Positions 14,525 through 21,464 of a DNA stretch of 21,464 nucleotides are shown here, piece after piece (position 1 is the first letter of the stretch; each line of letters starts with the position of its first letter). The position numbers and the translations under genes are program-made. Source of the DNA: a virus; IMG/VR virus record IMGVR_UViG_3300046535_001143, positions 1-21,464 of that record, one strand, 5' to 3'. The notes under the pieces are model-generated. The model was given only the letters and a program-made list of their open reading frames with translations. It had not been told where the DNA came from and did no database searches.

Positions 14525-17500
14525 GTGGCCACGTATTATCTCGCGACGACAGGTAGCGATAGCGGCAGTGGCGCGATCGGCGATCCATGGTTGACGTTCC
14601 ACGCGACAGGCTCGAAGCTCTCTGCAGGCGATACGCTCACCGTGCGCGGCGGCACGTACGACGAGGCGCAGATCGGAGATACGTTCCCAAACGGATCAGA
14701 CTGGACGACGGGCGCCGTCACCATCTCCGCGTATCCAGGCGAGACGGTCTGGGTGTATCCGACGAGCGTTCCGCTTAATGCGGTACTGCTGCTGCAGGGG
14801 AAATCTTTTCACATCTGGGACGGCATCTCCTTGCGCGGCGACTCGATGCCGCCTGATACGCCGAATGCGCAGATCGACAACTCGAACCATATTCGCATCA
14901 AGAACAGCAGCAACTATCGCGCGGCGTGCGCCGGCATCCTCGTCAAGCAGTCCATCGGCCAAGCGACGGCTATCGAGCTAATCAACCTCACGGTGACGAA
15001 TGGCGACTTCAACAGCTCGTCGACGCAGCCTGGTCACGGCATCTACTTCTCATCTGTCCTTGGCAATACGACGGGGGCGAATCAGGCGAACATCATCGAT
15101 AGCTGCCGCATTAGTGGCTTTACGCGCTCGGTGAATGACGCCGGCGTGGTCATCTTCGGCAGCCCCAATACACTCGGAGGTTTCACCGTCCGCAACAACG
15201 TCATCACGGGTAACTACGTCGGCGCGTTCCTCGGGTCGGCTACGACCGTCTCGAATCTCTTTGCCAACAATACGGTGGCCGGGAATACGAGCCACGGCGT
15301 ATGGATCCTTGGCGATGATACCGGTACGCGCGTCTTCAACAATACCATCCACGGAAACGGTGGATGGGGTATCCAAAGCGGCGACTTCAGCAACGTCCGC
15401 ACGACGGCGATCACGAACAATTCCATCTCTAGCAACACGAATGGCCCGATTCGCATCTCGACGGCTGACGCCGGCAACTCGGCCGTCATCTCGTACAACA
15501 ACTTCAACGGCAACGGCAACGGCAACGCGATCAGCGACGGCAACGGTCTCTCGACGCCAACCAACGCGACGACGGTCGCGCCCGCGTATGTCAACGCGAG
15601 CACGGGGGACTTCTCGCTGCAGGGCAGCAGCGGACTGATCGATGCCGGGGTCTTCGTCAGCGGTGTCCCGACCGACCAAGTCGGCACGACCAGGCCGCAA
15701 GGAGCGGCGTTCGACATCGGCGCGTTCGAGTTCAGTACCTTCTCTAGCTTCCGGCAGAACATCCTCGATGGCCTCGTATCGGCGCAGTCGGAAACGAACG
15801 GCTTCAACGCCAAGCATTCGCAGATCTCCGCCTCGGCAGTCACGCGCGTCAGCAATACGGTCGTCACGATCTTCCTGCCGCCGCTCGTCGGCTACGACAT
15901 CACGGTACTGGAGCAGCTGACCGAGACGATCCCCGCGTCGGCGCTAGCCGGCGGCGTGGCGATCGTTGCGACGCCGGTCATCACCATCCTGCCGAGCGGC
16001 GCCGTCACCAGTACGACCGGCACGGCCGCTGGTTTGGCCACGGTCATAGGCGTCGGACGCACGCTCGCGACGAGCGTTGGCGTCGCGGCTGGCGTAGCAG
16101 GCGTGACGGCAGTATCCACGGCGTCGGTGCCACGAGGGTTATCCTTTCCATCCTCGACGGCGACGGCCGTGGGCCGCGCCGCGGCACGTTCGACTGGCGT
16201 GGCGGCAGGACTTGCGATCGTGTCTGGCATCCTTAATCAGACTTCTGGGCACATCGGCACGGTAGCGGGCAGCTCGACCGCGGCCGCCGTTGGGTTGGCT
16301 GCCGCAAGGGGCACGGGGAACGCCGCGGGCACGTCATTCGCGACGACCACTCCGAAGACGTTGACAAGCGGCACGATCGAGATGGAGTTCAACGGCGTCG
16401 GCAATGGTTGGACCGCCGTCACCGACTGGCGGAGGAATCCGGGCATTCAGTGGCATCGGGGCTTCCCCGGCACTGGTGTCCTCGATCTTGTGGCCGACAT
16501 CGGAACGCTGAACATGACACTGGATAATAGCGAGCAGAACAGCATCCAGACCCCCGGATACTACAGTCCTGATAACGTTAACTGTCGTCCAGGGTTTGGC
16601 CTCAATGCACGCGTGCGATATTCTCTCGGCGGCGTGGTCCGCTTCGTCGGGTACATCGCAGCCATCGACCCGGTACCCGGCCTGAAAGGGCCGCGCTACG
16701 TGAACGTCGAAGTCGAGAGCTGGATGGCCGTCGCCGCACGTACGCGCTGCGCACCGAACCTTCAAGTGCAACTCAATAAGCGCGGCGACGAGATATTCCA
16801 GTTGTTGATCGACAACATGGTGCCTGGCACGGGACCGCCAGTCGTCGAGCGCCACGGCACGCTCGACGTCTACCCCTACACGCTCGACCGGCTGCGCGAC
16901 GAGCAGACGCTGGTTCGTGACGAGATCTACCGCGTCTGCACGAGCGGCCTCGACCGCTGCTGGGAACGCGGCGACGGGACGGTGGTCTTCGAGAGTCGCG
17001 CGCAACGTGCCTCGGTGGTCGCCAGCACCGACACGTTTGACGACAATTCAGGGTTCATGCCGACACGCGACCGCTTTGGTATCGTTAACAGCGTGCAGAC
17101 GACCGTCCATCCACGGCTGCCTGGCACCTCTTATGTCGTGATGTACAGCTTGAATGCGCCCATCACGTTGACACCTGGGCAACCGGTGTCGATCACCGGC
17201 ACGTGGACGGATCCCGAGAATCCGAACGTGCGCGTCGGGGCCATCGACCTCTTGCCGCTCGTCGCAAGCGTCGACTACATCGTCACCGGACCATCGGGTG
17301 ACATCACGCCATACGTGACGGTGGCAACAAGCCTCTCTGGCAACGCGACGACGTTCACGGTGACCCTCGGCGGCTCGGTCACCGGGCAGTTAACACGGCT
17401 GCAGCAGCGTGGGAAGCCGCTGTACGACTACGGGCCGATCGTCCTCACGTGGGCTAACCAGGCGAGCATGCTGCAGAACGGCGTGCAGCAGCAGAGCGTC

Positions 17501-17872
17501 GACATGGCGTACCAGGCGGATCAGCGCTTCGGTCTAGAGGCCGCACAGTACATCGTTTCGACTGCGTCAGTTTTACAGACGCGCGTTGAAGGGTTTCGGC
17601 GTGTGTATGGCCTCAGTAACACCGTAGAGCTGCAGCGCACGGTGGCTCGCGAAATTGGCGACCGTATCGCGATCACCGACCCGTTGACGGGCATCAACCG
17701 GACGTTCTTCATCAACGCAATTTCTGAGACCGAAGTCGAAGGGCTATTGACGACTGAGTGGTCCCTGGCGCCTGCGGACATTACGACATTCTGGATGCTT
17801 GACGTGCCTGGGCGCGGCGAACTAGATATCACTGCACGACTCGCCTTCGGCTTGATCGTAGGGAATCCCTAA
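14525..17872 (+). CDS. Beta-helix / tail-hub fusion protein
   Basis: The product is 1115 residues from GTG 14525, one base after the tape measure stop; the frame is open from 14474 but that part lies over the tape measure gene. Residues 1-405 form a right-handed beta-helix: ATYYLATTGSDSGSG is the usual entry, rungs repeat N-N-x-(I/V) patterns (VRNNVITGNYVGAF, VFNNTIHGNGGWGI), and DIGAFEF (397-403) is the closing motif common in this class. Residues about 490-610 are a low-complexity Gly/Ala/Val/Thr linker with imperfect repeats. Residues about 614-1115 look like a tail hub or minor tail protein: RYSLGGVVRFVGYI, YVNVEVESWMAVAARTR and YTLDRLRDEQTLVRDEIYRV, then FESR and a C-terminal beta domain. 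It is likely a baseplate component that carries a glycan-contact domain. Catalysis is not shown. Confidence 0.75.
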   Translation: MATYYLATTGSDSGSGAIGDPWLTFHATGSKLSAGDTLTVRGGTYDEAQIGDTFPNGSDWTTGAVTISAYPGETVWVYPTSVPLNAVLLLQGKSFHIWDGISLRGDSMPPDTPNAQIDNSNHIRIKNSSNYRAACAGILVKQSIGQATAIELINLTVTNGDFNSSSTQPGHGIYFSSVLGNTTGANQANIIDSCRISGFTRSVNDAGVVIFGSPNTLGGFTVRNNVITGNYVGAFLGSATTVSNLFANNTVAGNTSHGVWILGDDTGTRVFNNTIHGNGGWGIQSGDFSNVRTTAITNNSISSNTNGPIRISTADAGNSAVISYNNFNGNGNGNAISDGNGLSTPTNATTVAPAYVNASTGDFSLQGSSGLIDAGVFVSGVPTDQVGTTRPQGAAFDIGAFEFSTFSSFRQNILDGLVSAQSETNGFNAKHSQISASAVTRVSNTVVTIFLPPLVGYDITVLEQLTETIPASALAGGVAIVATPVITILPSGAVTSTTGTAAGLATVIGVGRTLATSVGVAAGVAGVTAVSTASVPRGLSFPSSTATAVGRAAARSTGVAAGLAIVSGILNQTSGHIGTVAGSSTAAAVGLAAARGTGNAAGTSFATTTPKTLTSGTIEMEFNGVGNGWTAVTDWRRNPGIQWHRGFPGTGVLDLVADIGTLNMTLDNSEQNSIQTPGYYSPDNVNCRPGFGLNARVRYSLGGVVRFVGYIAAIDPVPGLKGPRYVNVEVESWMAVAARTRCAPNLQVQLNKRGDEIFQLLIDNMVPGTGPPVVERHGTLDVYPYTLDRLRDEQTLVRDEIYRVCTSGLDRCWERGDGTVVFESRAQRASVVASTDTFDDNSGFMPTRDRFGIVNSVQTTVHPRLPGTSYVVMYSLNAPITLTPGQPVSITGTWTDPENPNVRVGAIDLLPLVASVDYIVTGPSGDITPYVTVATSLSGNATTFTVTLGGSVTGQLTRLQQRGKPLYDYGPIVLTWANQASMLQNGVQQQSVDMAYQADQRFGLEAAQYIVSTASVLQTRVEGFRRVYGLSNTVELQRTVAREIGDRIAITDPLTGINRTFFINAISETEVEGLLTTEWSLAPADITTFWMLDVPGRGELDITARLAFGLIVGNP
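15505..15527 (+). repeat. CAACGG hexamer tandem repeat inside the beta-helix
   Basis: CAACGG occurs at 15505, 15511 and 15517, followed by a partial CAACG at 15523. It encodes alternating Asn-Gly in a beta-helix turn. Such in-frame hexamers can change copy number by slippage without breaking the gene. Confidence 0.7.
16000..16345 (+). repeat. Imperfect Gly/Ala/Val coding repeats (linker)
   Basis: This part of the fusion gene encodes repeated units resembling (S/T)-G-x-A-A-G-x-A-x-V followed by x-V-G-x-A/T, for example GTAAGLATVIGVGRT, VGVAAGVAGVTAV, STGVAAGLAIVSG and GTGNAAGTSFATT. The units are degenerate at DNA level. It separates the beta-helix from the tail-hub part and is best read as a flexible or fibrous linker; no independent function is visible. 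Confidence 0.55.
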
Positions 17873-18271
17873 ATGCCTTTTATCGCGATTGAAACGGCCG
17901 CGATGCTGCGCTTCCCAGACGGGACGCACGTGCAGACGCCCGAGGCGTATCTTGGTTGGCACCGCTTGCACGTGGACAGCTGCGCCGTGGCGGTCGTCTT
18001 CGGCAGCGAGGCTTCGGTTATCGCACGCATCGACCATGGGCGGTGGATCGCCGACTGCGTGTGCCGCACAGGCATGTATACGCACCCGCTGTGGAAGATG
18101 GCCTGCTGCGGCGAGTGCGGCGCGGTCTACCGGGACGTGGTCTTCCCTATGGATTGGCCGTTCATCGAGCGCGAGCTATTGAAGCGCCCAGTCAGAGCGA
18201 ATCAGAATTGGTTTCCGACCGAAACGCTCGACATGCTGCAGCGCGAGTCTGCAGCGCATGGAGTGACGTAG
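17873..18271 (+). CDS. Small cysteine-rich protein with zinc-ribbon-like motif
   Basis: The product is 132 residues and starts right after the previous TAA (TAAATG). The first 60 residues are beta-rich (AMLRFPDGTHV, DSCAVAVVFG, SVIARIDHGRWIADC). A cysteine cluster follows: C62-x-C64, then C78, C79-x2-C82-G, with His71 between, which could bind one zinc as a C-x-C/C-x2-C knuckle. The C-terminal third is helical and ends with charged residues. I do not recognise the family. It sits between the tail-hub fusion and the three tandem tail proteins, so a tail-tip assembly or metal-stabilised structural role is possible, while a regulator is less likely. Its stop shares a base with the next GTG (TAGTG). 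Confidence 0.65.
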   Translation: MPFIAIETAAMLRFPDGTHVQTPEAYLGWHRLHVDSCAVAVVFGSEASVIARIDHGRWIADCVCRTGMYTHPLWKMACCGECGAVYRDVVFPMDWPFIERELLKRPVRANQNWFPTETLDMLQRESAAHGVT

Positions 18272-18768
18272 TGGCGTGGACGACACCTCGCACGTGGATC
18301 TTCAGCGAGCGGCCTAGCGCCGCCACGATGAACGTCTATATCCGCGACAACATGAACTATCTGCACGACCAGTTCGGGCAGTGGCTCCCGATGCCCTTCG
18401 ATGCAGGCAATTTTGGCACGGACGGGCCTCAGTGGATTGTCGCCGTTGGAAACGTGCAGCAAAATCAATTTCAACTATTCAACGGCGCGCTCGTACTGTG
18501 GTCATTCTCTGTGGGCGGCACGAGGCTCGTGGCCCCGTGCACGTACCTCTACATTCGATCGCCGGTCGCTGGAGGCCTCCATCCGTTTCGTACGACCGAG
18601 CAGATTGACCGCACCGCCTACGTCGATAGCTTCCCGGCCCCGGCGATCGAATGTCTCTGTGGTCCGTTGAGCATCGACATCTTTCGCATCTGGCGGATTG
18701 ACGGGCTGCAGTTCACCGCTGGCACGGCGCTCGGCGTGTACTTCAACGTCTTCATGAGGATCGGCTGA
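18271..18768 (+). CDS. Small tail-tip/fibre protein, paralog 1 of 3
   Basis: The product is 165 residues from GTG 18271, which shares its first base with the preceding TAG; the longer frame from 17956 is a shadow. It begins (M/V)AWTTPRTWIFSERPSAATM and continues NVYIRDNMNYL. This signature, AW(T/S)xPRxW...xxMNxxxRDNxNxL, is seen in many small phage tail proteins and recurs in the next two genes. The rest is beta-strand-rich and aromatic, with VWRxDG- and LxxYFNxFMxI-type ends shared by the paralogs. It has no membrane segment or enzyme motif. A receptor-binding or tail-tip adhesin role is inferred from position and repeat. Confidence 0.7.
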   Translation: MAWTTPRTWIFSERPSAATMNVYIRDNMNYLHDQFGQWLPMPFDAGNFGTDGPQWIVAVGNVQQNQFQLFNGALVLWSFSVGGTRLVAPCTYLYIRSPVAGGLHPFRTTEQIDRTAYVDSFPAPAIECLCGPLSIDIFRIWRIDGLQFTAGTALGVYFNVFMRIG

Positions 18769-19268
18769 TGGCGTGGACCGTGCCTCGCACGTGGGTCACC
18801 GGCGAGTTGGTCTCGTCGTCGATGTTCAACACCAACGTCCGAGACAACTCGAATTTCCTCTTTACGAACTTCGGCGTGTGGGCGCAGGTTCCGTTCAATG
18901 CGGCGAACTTTACTGGTGACTCAGGTGGGTGGACAGTCCATGCCGGTAACGTCACGGCAAACTTCTTCGAGGTCGTCAACCAAACGCTGTACTGGATTTT
19001 TGCCGTTAGCGCTACGACCCTCGTCGCGCAGGCAACATTTCTGGAGATTGTTTCTCCTGTCCTGGGAGCCTATCACCTGACGGGGAGTGCTTCGCAGGCC
19101 AAGCGCGTCTCCATCCTTGGCGATGCTGGCGGTCAATATGCTTGTGTTACAGGGCCTCTGAACTCGACGACGATGGGCGTCTGGCGCGTCGACGGACAAT
19201 TCTTTCAACCCAACGGGGCCTCGCTGTCTCTATGGTTTAACACCTTCTGCCAGGTGCTGGCCACCTAA
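18768..19268 (+). CDS. Small tail-tip/fibre protein, paralog 2 of 3
   Basis: The product is 166 residues. ATG 18768 shares one base with the previous TGA (TGATG). It begins MAWTVPRTWVTGELVSSSMF and continues NTNVRDNSNFL, clearly homologous to the genes on both sides. Other aligned blocks are the PF(D/N)AxNF strand, GNVxxNxF, GVWRVDGQFF and the C-terminal LWFNTF. Overall identity to the neighbours looks modest outside the N-terminal 35 residues, which fits an old duplication with a conserved attachment part and a diverged exposed part. The function is likely the same type of tail-tip or receptor-contact role, by inference. Confidence 0.7.
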   Translation: MAWTVPRTWVTGELVSSSMFNTNVRDNSNFLFTNFGVWAQVPFNAANFTGDSGGWTVHAGNVTANFFEVVNQTLYWIFAVSATTLVAQATFLEIVSPVLGAYHLTGSASQAKRVSILGDAGGQYACVTGPLNSTTMGVWRVDGQFFQPNGASLSLWFNTFCQVLAT

Positions 19269-19816
19269 TGGCTTGGTCAACGCCCCGCTCGTGGATCCCA
19301 GGCGAGATCGCGACGGCTGCGATGATGAATGCCAACGTGCGCGACAATCAGAACGCGCTGCTGGCCCTCTTCACATCGTGGGTGGACGTGCCATTCGACC
19401 CGCTGGACTTCACGGCTGACGATGGGTTGGGCGGCGGTGGAGCCTCGTGGACGCAGTCGACGTTAAGCATCACGCACAATGCGTACCTCGTCGTGCAGAA
19501 CACGTTGTTCTGGTCGTTCGGCTGCAACGGATCGTTCTGCTCGGGCGGGTCCGGAAACGACCAAATCCAATTCTTGTTCATTCGGCAACCGACGCGGCTG
19601 ACACGCAATTTTGCGACCAGCGAGGAAATTGGTTTAGTCAGTTACTTGAATTGTCAAGGGCAGATTGCTGGCGTCAACATGACCGAGTGGCTCTGCCGCC
19701 CGATTTCTGGCGCGCAGTTGCGTATGGAGCCGGGTAACAGCGTTCCGTTCACGGCGACGCACGGCTTCAACAACCCGCTGACGCTGTACTTCAATATCTT
19801 TATGTGGATTACATGA
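19268..19816 (+). CDS. Small tail-tip/fibre protein, paralog 3 of 3
   Basis: The product is 182 residues. ATG 19268 shares one base with the previous TAA (TAATG). It begins MAWSTPRSWIPGEIATAAMM and continues NANVRDNQNALL, matching the two upstream genes. It is longer because of a Gly-rich insertion (DDGLGGGGASW) and a GCNGSFCSGGSGND loop in the middle, in the part expected to be exposed. The C-terminus LTLYFNIFMWIT aligns with the end of paralog 1. Its stop overlaps the next ATG (ATGA). It is probably a variant adhesin or tail-tip subunit; target and stoichiometry are unknown. Confidence 0.7.
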   Translation: MAWSTPRSWIPGEIATAAMMNANVRDNQNALLALFTSWVDVPFDPLDFTADDGLGGGGASWTQSTLSITHNAYLVVQNTLFWSFGCNGSFCSGGSGNDQIQFLFIRQPTRLTRNFATSEEIGLVSYLNCQGQIAGVNMTEWLCRPISGAQLRMEPGNSVPFTATHGFNNPLTLYFNIFMWIT

Positions 19817-21464
19817 AACAACTATTTCTCCTGGCTTTCCTCACATCCGCGTGCGCGACATTGCCGCCAGGCCCCGTCGTGCCGGCTCCGACGCCGACGA
19901 ATCCGGCGCTCGGCGTCGTGGGATCATACCGAGGCCCGCTGGACGCGGCGACGTTGTCCACCCTCGCGACGACGAACCTCACGCTGCGCGCAGGCGTGGC
20001 AACCGCTCAGCAGGCGCAGCAGATCGTCGATTCCGTGAAGCCTTACCCCTCGCTGCACGTCCTCTGGCTCGTGGAGGCGGCAGACGACAGCATCGTCAAA
20101 GCCATCGAGCCGATTGCGCAAGCGTCGCTGCAGACGTGGGGCATCGAACTGGGGAACGAACTGGACCTCGGAGGACTGTCCTCGAAGCAATTCGGCGACT
20201 GGGTCCTGCGCAACCACACGTGGCTGCGAGCGGCTGGTTACACCGGGCGCGTCGTCAGCGGCGGGATCTTCGCCGTGCAGCCCGAGACGCTGAAATGGCT
20301 GACGGACGCAGGTTCTCAGAACTGGCCGGCGGACATCATCATCGCCGTGCACCGCTACGGCGACCCTGACAGCAGCGACAAGTACACGAGCCGCGACGCC
20401 GAGAACCAAGCGATCCTCCAAGCCACGCGCGGGCATCAGGTGGTCGTCACCGAGTTCGGCTACCCGACGCACACCAGTGCTGATGAGGCGTGGGCGGCGG
20501 AAGCAGTCAAGAGGGACATCAGCTGGTTTGGCAAGCTCGCCGCGCCACTCATCACGCAGTATCAGTTGCTCGACGGGCCTGGCACCGGGAACATCGACCA
20601 CTTCGGCATCAAGACCGTCGACGGGCGGTGGAAGCCGGGCGCGGCGACCCTCGGGATCATGCCGCGGCCGCCGCCCTCGACGTTGTCTTTTGATCTGGTG
20701 GCATGTAAAGACGCGTTCGTCAACAATTACTGCAATGGTCCTGCTGGGTCGGTCTTCTCCATCGAAGTTGCCACCGAAGTCTGGAAGACGTTCAACGGCG
20801 ACGGAAACGGGTATGCGTGGGCCTCTGGCATTCCTGATATCACGGCTTCGCGCATTCGCATCCAGACGCCTGGATACCAAGATTTTGAAGAGCACATCAA
20901 TCCACGAGGGTTAAGCGACACGAACGCTGCAGGCACTCATAACCACTGGGATGTGGTTCCAATCGCGCCACCCCATGTCGACCCGACGCAGTTCTCGCTG
21001 AACGACAACGCTGCCATTCGTGGGGCCATGTGGACGGTTCGAGGACCGTGGCCATACGGCCCTCGACCGGGACAGGCTGACAACATCACTGCGCTGGAGT
21101 TCATCTACTCGTACGGCGATCCGAATCAACCTTTCGTGCTGAACGAAACGCAGCGCCAAATGATCGCGACCTACAAATCGCACGGCTATACGCACAATGC
21201 ATTTGGTCCACCGAATGCCCAGAGCTACCACGGGCAGTACCCGGACACCGACTTCACGACGTCGCCTCAGGCGTTCGACAAGTGGCTCGACTGGGTCCAG
21301 ATGTTCTGGGACGTCGGGCTCAAGCCGGTCGTCTTCCTGCACCCCGATGGCGCGACGCTCGACCAGACGAAGGCGCTGCTTGAGCCGCTCATCCGCGCGA
21401 ACCTCGCAAAGTCGCAGCACATCCTGCGCATCGTCGTGCCGACTGGGTGGGAGCCGACGAAGTA
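19813..21464 (+). CDS. Lipobox-bearing clan GH-A-like glycosidase (3' end outside window)
   Basis: The frame runs from ATG 19813 (ATGA overlap) off the window end; 550 codons are visible. Residues 1-19, MKQLFLLAFLTSACATLPP, form a lipoprotein signal with LTSAC lipobox (Cys14), followed by a Pro-rich linker. Residues about 33-285 resemble a clan GH-A TIM barrel: GIELGNELDL places Glu116 after Asn as acid/base, HRY at 180-182, and VVVTEFGYPT places Glu214 as nucleophile, 98 residues apart. A beta-rich linker region (about 290-400) follows, then a second barrel-like domain (RGAMWTVRGPWPYG from about 404, later IVVPTGWEP). It probably cuts or binds a surface glycan. A lipoprotein signal is unusual for a virion protein, so it may instead be host-envelope-anchored. 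Activity and location are inferred. Confidence 0.72.
   Translation, partial: MKQLFLLAFLTSACATLPPGPVVPAPTPTNPALGVVGSYRGPLDAATLSTLATTNLTLRAGVATAQQAQQIVDSVKPYPSLHVLWLVEAADDSIVKAIEPIAQASLQTWGIELGNELDLGGLSSKQFGDWVLRNHTWLRAAGYTGRVVSGGIFAVQPETLKWLTDAGSQNWPADIIIAVHRYGDPDSSDKYTSRDAENQAILQATRGHQVVVTEFGYPTHTSADEAWAAEAVKRDISWFGKLAAPLITQYQLLDGPGTGNIDHFGIKTVDGRWKPGAATLGIMPRPPPSTLSFDLVACKDAFVNNYCNGPAGSVFSIEVATEVWKTFNGDGNGYAWASGIPDITASRIRIQTPGYQDFEEHINPRGLSDTNAAGTHNHWDVVPIAPPHVDPTQFSLNDNAAIRGAMWTVRGPWPYGPRPGQADNITALEFIYSYGDPNQPFVLNETQRQMIATYKSHGYTHNAFGPPNAQSYHGQYPDTDFTTSPQAFDKWLDWVQMFWDVGLKPVVFLHPDGATLDQTKALLEPLIRANLAKSQHILRIVVPTGWEPTK

Noticed and set aside
15505-15550. CRISPR-like short repeats
   Set aside because: The CAACGG units are adjacent hexamers without spacers inside a coding beta-helix turn.
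18271-19816. Diversity-generating retroelement targets in the tandem tail proteins
   Set aside because: No reverse transcriptase or template repeat is visible and the divergence is spread over the genes, not limited to A-to-N changes.

Overview
The window looks like part of the late (virion morphogenesis) region of a tailed double-stranded DNA phage or prophage with a long, probably non-contractile tail. All 24 supported genes lie on the + strand. They are packed almost end to end, mostly with 1-4 base stop/start overlaps, and I see no convincing promoter or terminator, so the region reads as one long late operon. Codon use is G+C-rich (60-base lines counted outside the acquired tract run about 58-72% G+C) and Shine-Dalgarno sequences such as AGGAG and GGGAG are present, which points to a G+C-rich bacterial host. 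Nothing in the sequence identifies the host. No sheath, integrase, lysis or replication gene is visible.

Layout. (1) 1-1663: the end of a beta-helix protein, a small coiled-coil protein and a beta-sandwich-like protein, probably head-associated accessory or decoration proteins. (2) 1673-2643: two neck genes, a DnaT-like/head-tail connector type protein and a probable head-closure protein. (3) 2644-8836: a 6.2 kb cassette of sugar-modification genes (five small GT-A-type glycosyltransferases, one SAM methyltransferase, one NovU/TylCIII-type sugar C-methyltransferase, one GT4-type glycosyltransferase) with an HNH endonuclease gene inside it. (4) 8833-9671: the neck and tail-completion genes resume (HK97 gp10-like, tail terminator). 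(5) 9729-14523: tail tube, tail assembly chaperones G and G-T made by a -1 frameshift, and a 1178-residue tape measure protein. (6) 14525-21464: tail tip and host contact, comprising a beta-helix/tail-hub fusion, a cysteine-rich small protein, three tandem paralogous small tail proteins, and the start of a lipoprotein-signal glycoside-hydrolase-like protein that runs off the window.

How they work together. Regions 2, 4 and 5 are a standard connector-terminator-tube-chaperone-tape-measure assembly line. The sugar cassette sits inside that line, between head closure and the gp10-like gene, so it is probably co-expressed with virion proteins and may glycosylate the virion or alter the host surface late in infection (inference). 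The distal genes carry carbohydrate-related folds (beta-helix, clan GH-A-like), consistent with recognising or cutting a host glycan.

The points most worth a second look are the virion-embedded glycosylation/methylation cassette; the A AAA AAC frameshift site with a matching hairpin; the low-G+C HNH tract that spills into the next glycosyltransferase gene; the beta-helix/hub fusion; the tandem triplet of tail proteins; the lipobox-bearing hydrolase; and a nested RNA fold ahead of the chaperone gene that may mask its ribosome-binding site.
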